Of a stretch of 64,000 nt of DNA, positions 52,741 through 62,990 are shown one piece after another (within the stretch, counting starts at the first letter, position 1; each line of letters begins with the position of its first letter). The position numbers were made by a program, and so were the translations under genes. Source of the DNA: Halictus rubicundus (lineage: Eukaryota; Arthropoda; Insecta; Hymenoptera; Halictidae); NCBI RefSeq assembly GCF_050948215.1, contig NW_027488953.1, positions 62,001 through 126,000 on the forward strand. The letters run 5' to 3'. Under the pieces are notes generated by a model. That model was not told where the DNA came from. It ran no database searches and was given only the letters and a program-made list of their open reading frames with translations.

Positions 52741-55149
52741 TATCCTATCCTCTATAATATCCAATCACCTATCCTATCCTCTATTCAATCCAATACTCTA
52801 TCCTATCCTATCCTCTATAATATCGTATCCTCTATCCTATCCTATCCTCTATCGTATCCAATCCTATATCCTATACTCTATCCTATCCTATCCTCTATCC
52901 TATCCTATCCTCCATCCTATCCTATCCTCTATCCTATCCTATCCTCTATCCTATCCTATCCTCTATCCTATCCTAGCCTCTATCCTATCCTATCCTCTAT
53001 TCTATCCTATCCTCTATCCTATCCTATCCTCTATCCTTTCCTATCCTCTATCCTATCCTATGCTGAATCCTATCCAATCCCCTATCCTATCCTCAATCCT
53101 ATCCTATCCTCTATCCTATCCTATCATCTATCCTATCCTATCCTATCTCCTATCCTATCCTATCCTCTATCCTATTCTATCAACTATCCTGTACAATCCC
53201 CTATCCTATCCTCTATCGTATCCAATCCTCCATCCTATTCAATCCTATGTCCTATACTCTATCGAATCCTATCCTCTATCCTATCCTATCCTCTATCCTA
53301 TCCTATCCTATCCTCTATCCCATCGAATCCCCTATCCTGTCCTCTATCCTATCCTATCCTCTATCCTATCCTCTATCCTATCCTATCCTCTAAGCTATAA
53401 TATCCTCTATCCTATCCTATATTCTATCCTATCCTATCCTCTATCCTATCCTAGCCTGTATCCTATCCGATCCTCTATCCTATCCTATCCTATATATTAT
53501 CATCCATCCTATCCTATTCTATATCCTACCCTATACTATCTTCTATCGTATGCTATCCTCTAACCTATCCTATCCTCTATCATATCCAATCCCCTATCCT
53601 ATCCTCTATCCTATCCTCTATCCTATCCTCCATCCTTTCGTATCCCCTATCATATCCTATTCTCTATCCTATAATATCCTATCCTCTATCCTATCCAATC
53701 CCCTATAATATCCTCTATCCTATCCTATCCTCTATCGTATCCCATCCTCTATCCTATCCTATCCTCTATCCTATCCTATCCTCAATCCTATCCTATCCTG
53801 TATCCTATGCAGTCCTATATCCTATACTCTATCGTATCCTATCCTTCATCCTATCCTATCCTCTATCCTATCCTATCCTCTATCCTATCCTATCCTCTAT
53901 CCTATCCTATCATCTATCCTATCCTATCCTATCACCTATCCTATCCTATCCTCTATCCTATTCTATCAACTATCCTATACAATCCCCTATCCTATCCTCT
54001 ATCGTATCCAATCCTCCATCCTATTCAATCCTATGTCCTATACTCTATCGAATCCTATCCTCTATCCTATCCTATCCTCTATCCTATCCTATCCTCTATC
54101 CTATCCTATCCTCTATCCTATCCTATCCTCTATCCTATCCTATCCTCTATCCTATCCTATCCTCTATCCCATCCTATCCTCTATCCTAACCTATCCTCTA
54201 TCCTATCCTATCCTCTATCCTATCCTATCCTCTATCCTATCCTATTCTCTGCCCTGTCCTATTCTCTATCCTATCCTATACTCTATCCTATCCTATCCTC
54301 TATCCCATCCTATTCTCTATCCAATCCTACCCTATCCTCTATCGTATCCTCTTCTGTATCCTGTCCAATCCTATATCCTATTCTCTATCCTATCCTATCC
54401 TGTATCCTATCCTATCCTCTATCCTATCCTATCCTCTATCCTATCCTATCCTCTATCCTATCCTATCCTTTATCCTATCCTATCTTCTATCCTATCCTAT
54501 CCTCAATCCTATCCTATCCTCTATCCTATCCAATCCTGTATCTTATCCGATCCTCTATCCTATCCTATCCTCTATAATATCCTGTCCCCTATCCTATCCT
54601 CTATTCGATCCTCTCCACTGTAATATCGTATCCTCTATCCTATCCTGTCCTCTATCCTATAATATCATCCATCCTATCCTATTCTATATCCTACCATATC
54701 CTCTCCTCTATCGTATCCTATCCTCTATCCTATTCAATCCTATTTCCTATCCTCTATCCTATCCTATCCTCTATCGTCTCCTGTCCTCTATCCTATCCAA
54801 TCCCCTATCCTATCCTCTATATTATCCTATCCTCTATCCTATCCTACCCTCTATCGTCTCCTGTCCTCTATCCTATCCAATCCCCTATCCTATCCTCTAT
54901 CTTATCCTATCCTCTATCCTATCCAATCCTCCGTCCTATCCTATCCTCTATAATATCGTATCCCTTATCATATCCTATCCCCTTTCCTATAATATCATCT
55001 ATCCTATCCTATTCTCTATCCTATCCTATCCTCTATTCTATCCTATCCTCTATCCTATCCTATCCTCTATCCTGTCCTATCCTCTATCCTATCCTATCCT
55101 CTATCCTATCCTATCCTCTATCCTATCCTATCCTCTATCCTATCCTATC
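52741..55149 (+). repeat. Start of domain 2; shared block at 786-bp spacing
   Basis: A block of about 190 bp (roughly 53100-53290) recurs at 53886-54076 with an exact 786-bp offset: CATCTATCC 53125/53911, CAACTATCC 53181/53967, AATCCTATGTCC 53241/54027. Between and after, 17-mers carry TATAATATCC, CCAATCCCC and CTTCTGTATCC variants. Positions 54.06-54.24 kb are close to pure 17-mer. Confidence 0.75.
54771..54925 (+). repeat. 80-bp tandem duplication
   Basis: ATCGTCTCCTGTCC followed by CCAATCCCCTATCC appears twice (CG at 54775 and 54855), exactly 80 bp apart and almost identical. This is the shortest clear tandem duplication above the 17-mer level in domain 2. Confidence 0.85.
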
Positions 55150-55690
55150 CTCTATCCCATCCTATTCTCTATCCAATCCTATCCTATCCTCTATCGTATC
55201 CTATTCTCTATCCTATGCAATCCTATGTCCTATCCTCTATCCTATCCTATCCTATCCTCTATCCTATCCTCTATCCTATCGTATCCTCTATCCCATCCAA
55301 TCCTCTATCCTATAAGATCCTCTATCCTATCCTATCCTCTATAATATAGTATCCTCTCTTATATCCTATCCTCCTTCCTATAATATCATCTATCCAATCC
55401 TATTCTCTATCCTATCCTATCCCCTATCCTATCCTATCCTCTATCCTACCCTATACTATCCTATCCTCTATCCTATCCTACCCTCTATCCTATCCTATCC
55501 TCTATCCTATCCAATCCTCTATCCTATCCTATCCTCGATCCTATCTTATCCTCAATCCTATCCTATCCTCTATCCTATCGTATCCTCTATCATATCCTAT
55601 CTTCTATCCTGTCCTATCCAATCCTCTATTCTATCCGATCCTATCCTCTATCCTATCCTATCCTCTATCCTATCTTATCCTCTATCCTAT
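55150..55690 (+). repeat. Diverged, shortened copy of the 1441-bp HOR
   Basis: Carries the same series as the 1441-bp units: CCCATCCTATTC, TATGCAATCCTATGTCC (GCAA at 55217/56646) and CTATAATATAGTATCC (ATAATATAG at 55341/56770). The offset is 1429 bp because a 12-bp unit is missing near 55690. Several substitutions separate it from the later copies, so it is an older fourth copy. Confidence 0.75.
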
Positions 55691-58600
55691 CCTATCCTCT
55701 ATCCTATCCAATCCTCTATCCTATCCGATCCTCTATCCTATCCTATCCTCCTTCCTATAATATCATCTATCCAATCCTATTCTCTATCCTATCCTATCCC
55801 CTATCCTATCCTATCCTCTATCCTACCCTATCCTCTATCCCATCCTATCCTCTATCCTATCCTATCCTCTATCCTATCCTCTATCCTATCCTCTATCCTA
55901 TCCTCTATCGTATCCTATCCTATATAATATCCTATCCCCTATCCTATCCTCTATTCGATCCTCTCCACTATAATATCGTATCATCTATCCTATCCTATCC
56001 TCTATCCTATCCAATCCCCTATCCGATCCTCCATCCTATCCTATCCTCAATCCTATCCTATCCTCAATCCTATCCTATCCTCTATCCTATTCAATCCTAT
56101 ATCCTATACTCTATCGTATCCTATCCGTTATCCTATCCTATCCTCTATCCTATCCTATCTTCTATCCTATCGTATCCTCTATTCTATCCTATCCTCTATC
56201 CTATAATCTATCCTCAATCCTATCCTCTATGCTATCCTGTCCTCTTTTAAAATCGTATCCTGTATCCTATCCAATCCTATATAATATATTCTATCCTATC
56301 CTATCCTATATCCTATCCTATACTATCCTATCCTCTATCCTATCCTATCCTATCCTATATCCTATCCTATACTATCCTATCCTCTATCCTATCCTATCCT
56401 CTATCCTATCCTATCCTCTATCCTATCCAATCCTCTATCCTATCCTATCCTCGATCCTATCTTATCCTCAATCCTATCCTATCCTCTATCCTATCCTATC
56501 CTCTATCCTATCCTATCCTCTATCCTATCCTATCCTCTATCCCATCCTATTCTCTATCCAATCCTATCCTATCCTCTATCGTCTCCTATTCTCTATCCTA
56601 TCCAATCCTATCCTATCCTCTATCGTATCCTATTCTCTATCCTATGCAATCCTATGTCCTATCCTCTATCCTATCCTATCCTATCCTCTATCCTATCCTC
56701 TATCCTATCGTATCCTCTATCCCATCCAATCCTCTATCCTATCCGATCCTCTATCCTATCCTATCCTCTATAATATAGTATCCTCTCTTATATCCTATCC
56801 TCCTTCCTATAATATCATCTATCCAATCCTATTCTCTATCCTATCCTATCCCCTATCCTATCCTATCCTCTATCCTACCCTATACTATCCTATCCTCTAT
56901 CCTATCCTATCCTCTATCCTATCCTATCCTCTATCCTATCCAATCCTCTATCCTATCCTATCCTCGATCCTATCTTATCCTCAATCCTATCCTATCCACT
57001 ATCCTATCCTATCCTCTATCATATCCTATCTTCTATCCTATCCTATCCAATCCTCTATTCTATCCGATCCTATCCTCTATCCTATCCTATCCTCTATCCT
57101 ATCTTATCCTCTATCCTATCCTATCCTCTATCCTATCCTCTATCCTATCCAATCCTCTATCCTATCCGATCCTCTATCCTATCCTATCCTCCTTCCTATA
57201 ATATCATCTATCCAATCCTATTCTCTATCCTATCCTATCCCCTATCCTATCCTATCCTCTATCCTACCCTATCCTCTATCCCATCCTATCCTCTATCCTA
57301 TCCTATCCTCTATCCTATCCTCTATCCTATCCTCTATCCTATCCTCTATCGTATCCTATCCTATATAATATCCTATCCCCTATCCTATCCTCTATTCGAT
57401 CCTCTCCACTATAATATCGTATCATCTATCCTATCCTATCCTCTATCCTATCCAATCCCCTATCCGATCCTCCATCCTATCCTATCCTCAATCCTATCCT
57501 ATCCTCAATCCTATCCTATCCTCTATCCTATTCAATCCTATATCCTATACTCTATCGTATCCTATCCGTTATCCTATCCTATCCTCTATCCTATCCTATC
57601 TTCTATCCTATCGTATCCTCTATTCTATCCTATCCTCTATCCTATAATCTATCCTCAATCCTATCCTCTATGCTATCCTGTCCTCTTTTAAAATCGTATC
57701 CTGTATCCTATCCAATCCTATATAATATATTCTATCCTATCCTATCCTATATCCTATCCTATACTATCCTATCCTCTATCCTATCCTATCCTATCCTATA
57801 TCCTATCCTATACTATCCTATCCTCTATCCTATCCTATCCTCTATCCTATCCTATCCTCTATCCTATCCAATCCTCTATCCTATCCTATCCTCGATCCTA
57901 TCTTATCCTCAATCCTATCCTATCCTCTATCCTATCCTATCCTCTATCCTATCCTATCCTCTATCCTATCCTATCCTCTATCCCATCCTATTCTCTATCC
58001 AATCCTATCCTATCCTCTATCGTCTCCTATTCTCTATCCTATCCAATCCTATCCTATCCTCTATCGTATCCTATTCTCTATCCTATGCAATCCTATGTCC
58101 TATCCTCTATCCTATCCTATCCTATCCTCTATCCTATCCTCTATCCTATCGTATCCTCTATCCCATCCAATCCTCTATCCTATCCGATCCTCTATCCTAT
58201 CCTATCCTCTATAATATAGTATCCTCTCTTATATCCTATCCTCCTTCCTATAATATCATCTATCCAATCCTATTCTCTATCCTATCCTATCCCCTATCCT
58301 ATCCTATCCTCTATCCTACCCTATACTATCCTATCCTCTATCCTATCCTATCCTCTATCCTATCCTATCCTCTATCCTATCCAATCCTCTATCCTATCCT
58401 ATCCTCGATCCTATCTTATCCTCAATCCTATCCTATCCACTATCCTATCCTATCCTCTATCATATCCTATCTTCTATCCTATCCTATCCAATCCTCTATT
58501 CTATCCGATCCTATCCTCTATCCTATCCTATCCTCTATCCTATCTTATCCTCTATCCTATCCTATCCTCTATCCTATCCTCTATCCTATCCAATCCTCTA

Positions 58601-60119
58601 TCCTATCCGATCCTCTATCCTATCCTATCCTCCTTCCTATAATATCATCTATCCAATCCTATTCTCTATCCTATCCTATCCCCTATCCTATCCTATCCTC
58701 TATCCTACCCTATCCTCTATCCCATCCTATCCTCTATCCCATCCTATCCTCTATCCTATCCTCTATCCTATCCTCTATCCTATCCTCTATCGTATCCTAT
58801 CCTATATAATATCCTATCCCCTATCCTATCCTCTATTCGATCCTCTCCACTATAATATCGTATCATCTATCCTATCCTATCCTCTATCCTATCCAATCCC
58901 CTATCCGATCCTCCATCCTATCCTATCCTCAATCCTATCCTATCCTCAATCCTATCCTATCCTCTATCCTATTCAATCCTATATCCTATACTCTATCGTA
59001 TCCTATCCGTTATCCTATCCTATCCTCTATCCTATCCTATCTTCTATCCTATCGTATCCTCTATTCTATCCTATCCTCTATCCTATAATCTATCCTCAAT
59101 CCTATCCTCTATGCTATCCTGTCCTCTTTTAAAATCGTATCCTGTATCCTATCCAATCCTATATAATATATTCTATCCTATCCTATCCTATATCCTATCC
59201 TATACTATCCTATCCTCTATCCTATCCTATCCTATCCTATATCCTATCCTATACTATCCTATCCTCTATCCTATCCTATCCTCTATCCTATCCTATCCTC
59301 TATCCTATCCAATCCTCTATCCTATCCTATCCTCGATCCTATCTTATCCTCAATCCTATCCTATCCTCTATCCTATCCTATCCTCTATCCTATCCTATCC
59401 TCTATCCTATCCTATCCTCTATCCCATCCTATTCTCTATCCAATCCTATCCTATCCTCTATCGTCTCCTATTCTCTATCCTATCCAATCCTATCCTATCC
59501 TCTATCGTATCCTATTCTCTATCCTATGCAATCCTATGTCCTATCCTCTATCCTATCCTATCCTATCCTCTATCCTATCCTCTATCCTATCGTATCCTCT
59601 ATCCCATCCAATCCTCTATCCTATCCGATCCTCTATCCTATCCTATCCTCTATAATATAGTATCCTCTCTTATATCCTATCCTCCTTCCTATAATATCAT
59701 CTATCCAATCCTATTCTCTATCCTATCCTATCCCCTATCCTATCCTATCCTCTATCCTACCCTATACTATCCTATCCTCTATCCTATCCTATCCTCTATC
59801 CTATCCTATCCTCTATCCTATCCAATCCTCTATCCTATCCTATCCTCGATCCTATCTTATCCTCAATCCTATCCTATCCACTATCCTATCCTATCCTCTA
59901 TCATATCCTATCTTCTATCCTATCCTATCCAATCCTCTATTCTATCCGATCCTATCCTCTATCCTATCCTATCCTCTATCCTATCTTATCCTCTATCCTA
60001 TCCTATCCTCTATCCTATCCTCTATCCTATCCAATCCTCTATCCTATCCGATCCTCTATCCTATCCTATCCTCCTTCCTATAATATCATCTATCCAATCC
60101 TATTCTCTATCCTATCCTA
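55691..60119 (+). repeat. 1441-bp HOR, about 3.1 near-identical tandem copies
   Basis: Constant 1441-bp spacing is seen at CCTCCTTCC (55747, 57188, 58629, 60070) and TTTTAAAA (56245, 57686, 59127), among others. Taking the right end at 60119, the copies are about 55797-57237, 57238-58678 and 58679-60119, with a short extra piece to the left. The only difference I noticed between complete copies is T/C at 57299/58740. Similarity ends near 60119, where the CCCCTATCC word is replaced by TCTCTATCC. This is the most homogeneous HOR in the window. Confidence 0.92.
56245..56252. repeat. TTTTAAAA palindrome in the 1441-bp HOR
   Basis: The most AT-rich word in domain 2, inside CTCTTTTAAAATCGTATCC and followed about 30 bp later by TATATAATATATTC. 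Copies are at 57686-57693, 59127-59134 and 62646-62653. It is a perfect 8-bp palindrome, otherwise rare in this pyrimidine-rich strand. Function is unknown. Confidence 0.8.
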
Positions 60120-62585
60120 TTCTCTATCCTATCCTCTATCCTATGCTATCTTCTATCGTATCCTATCCCCTACCCTATCCAATCCCCTATCCTATCCTCT
60201 AACCTATCCTATTCTCTATCATATCCTATCCTCTATCGTATCCTATCCCCTCTCCAATCCTCTATCCTATACTATTCTCTATCCTATACTATCCTCTATC
60301 CTCTATCATATCCTATCCTCTATCCTACCCTATCCTATATCCTATCTTATCCTCTATCCTATCCTGTCCTCTTTTCTATTCTATCCTCTATCTTATGCTA
60401 TCCTCTAACATACCCTATCCTCTATCGTATCCTATCCTCTATCCTATCCAATCCTATATCCTATACTCTATCCTATCCTATCCTCTATCCTATCCCATCC
60501 CCTATAATATCGTATCCTCTACCCTATAATATCATCTACCCTATCGTATTCTCTATCCTATCCTATCCTCGATCCTATCTTATCCTCAATCCTATCCTAT
60601 CCTCTATCCTATCCTATTCTCTATCCTATCCTCTATCCTATCCTATCCTCTATTCTATCCTATCCTCAATCCTATCCTATCCTCTATCCTGTCCTATCCT
60701 CTATCCTATCCAATCCTCTATCCTATCCAATCCTATATCCTATACTCTATCCTATCCTATCCTATATCCTATCCTATACTATCCTATCCTCTATCCTATC
60801 CTATCCTCTATCCTATCCTATCCTCTATCCTATCCTATCCTCTATCCTATCCTATCCTCTATCCTATCCTATTCTCTGTCCTATCCTATTCTCTATCCTA
60901 TCCACTATCCTATCGTATCCTCTATCCCATCCAATCCTCTATCCTATCCTGTCCTGTATCCTATCCTATCCTCTATCCTATCCTATCCTCTATCCTATCC
61001 TATTCTCTATCCTATCCGATCCTCTATCCTATCCTATCCTCTATAATATTGTATCCTGTATCATATCCTATCCTCTTTCCTATAATATCATCTATCCTAT
61101 CCTATTCTCTATCCTATCCTATCCTCTATTCTATCCTATCCTCTATCCTATCCTATCCTCTATCCTATCCTATCCTCTATCCTATCCTATCCTCTATCCT
61201 ATCCTATCCTCTATCCTATCCTATCCTCTAGCCCATCCTATTCTCTATCCAATCCTACCCTATCCTCTATCGTATCCTCTTCTGTATCCTATCCAATCCT
61301 ATATCGTATCCTCTATCCTATCCTATCCTCTATCCTATCCTATCCTGTATCCTATCCTATCCTCTATCCTATCCAATCCTCTATCCTATCCTATCCTCTA
61401 TCCTATCCTCTATCCTATCCTATCCTCTATCCTATCCTATCCTCTATCCTATCCTATCCTCTATCCTATCCTATCCTCTATCATATCCTATCCTCTATCG
61501 TATCCTATCCCCTCTCCAATCCTCTATCCTATACTATTCTCTATCCTATACTATCCTCTATCCTCTATCATATCCTATCCTCTATCCTACCCTATCCTAT
61601 ATCCTATCTTATCCTCTATCCTATCCTGTCCTCTTTTCTATTCTATCCTCTATCTTATGCTATCCTCTAACCTACCCTATCCTCTATCGTATCCTATCCT
61701 CTATCCTATCCAATCCTATATCCTATACTCTATCCTATCCTATCCTCTATCCTATCCCATCCCCTATAATATCGTATCCTCTACCCTATAATATCATCTA
61801 CCCTATCGTATTCTCTATCCTATCCTATCCTCGATCCTATCTTCTCCTCAATCCTATCCTATCCTCTATCCTATCCTATTCTCTATCCTATCCTATTCTC
61901 TATCCTATCCTCTATCCTATCCTATCCTCAATCCTATCCTATCCTCTATCCTGTCCTATCCTCTATCCTATCCAATCCTCTATCCTATCCAATCCTATAT
62001 CCTATACTCTATCCTATCCTATCCTATATCCTATCCTATACTATCCTATCCTCTATCCTATCCTATCCTCTATCCTATCCTATCCTCTATCCTATCCTAT
62101 CCTCTATCCTATCCTATCCTCTATCCTATACTCTATCCTATCCTATCCTATATCCTATCCTATACTATCCTATCCTCTATCCTATCCTATCCTCTATCCT
62201 ATCCTATCCTCTATCCTATCCTATCCTCTATCCTATCCTATCCTCTATCCTATCCTATTCTCTGTCCTATCCTATTCTCTATCCTATCCACTATCCTATC
62301 GTATCCTCTATCCCATCCAATCCTCTATCCTATCCTGTCCTGTATCCTATCCTATCCTCTATCCTATCCTATCCTCTATCCTATCCTATTCTCTATCCTA
62401 TCCGATCCTCTATCCTATCCTATCTTCTATAATATAGTATCCTCTATTATATCCTATCCTCCTTCCTATAATATCATCTATCCAATCCTATTCTCTATCA
62501 TATCCTATCCATTATCCTATCCTATCCTCTATCCTACCCTATCCTCTGTCCTATCCTATCCTCTATCCTATCGCATCCTCTATCC
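60120..62585 (+). repeat. 1262-bp-offset HOR pair
   Basis: CCCCTCTCCAATCC at 60247/61509, TCCTCTAAC at 60401/61663, GATCC after CTC at 60571/61833 and GTCCTATCC at 60691/61953 are all 1262 bp apart. CTCTGTCC at 60874/62260 is 1386 bp apart, so the second copy gained 124 bp of unit repeats in between. It also contains ACTCTATCC / TATACTATCC blocks repeated near 62.01 and 62.13 kb. Between the pair, 61.05-61.48 kb holds CTCTTTCCTATAATATC and CTAGCCCATCC words. Confidence 0.8.
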
Positions 62586-62990
62586 TATCCTATCCTCTAT
62601 CCTATAATCTATCCTCAATCCTATCCTCTATGCTATCGTGTCCTCTTTTAAAATCGTATCCTCTATCCTATCCAATCCTATATAATATATTCTATCCTAT
62701 CCTATCCTATAGCCTATCCTATACTATCCTATACTATCCTATCCTCTATCCTATCCTATCCTCTATCCTATCCTATCCTCTATCCTATCCTATCCTCTAT
62801 CCTATCCAATCCTCTAGCCTATCCTATCCTCGATCCTATCTTATCCTCAATCCTATCCTATCCTCTATCCTATCCTATCCTCTATCCTATCCTGTAATGT
62901 ATCCTATCCTATCCTCTATCCTATCCTATCCTCTATCCTATCCAATCCTCTATCCTATCCGATCCTCTATCCTATCCTATCCTCTATAAT
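62586..62990 (+). repeat. Partial, diverged copy of the 1441-bp HOR
   Basis: Matches the start of the 1441-bp unit at an offset of 6401 bp from 56201: CTATAATCTATCC, CTCTTTTAAAATCG, TATATAATATATTC. It then skips about 0.1 kb and continues with CTCGATCC / CTTATCCTCAATCC. Variants such as CTATCGTGTCC and TATAGCCTATCC mark it as separate from the three homogeneous copies. Confidence 0.75.

Noticed and set aside
55691..60119. Treating the 1441-bp repeats as a duplicated gene family because each copy has the same 379-codon stop-free frame
   Set aside because: The frame is the repeat peptide with a few variants. Its identity between copies reflects DNA identity of the HOR, including outside the frame, not protein selection.
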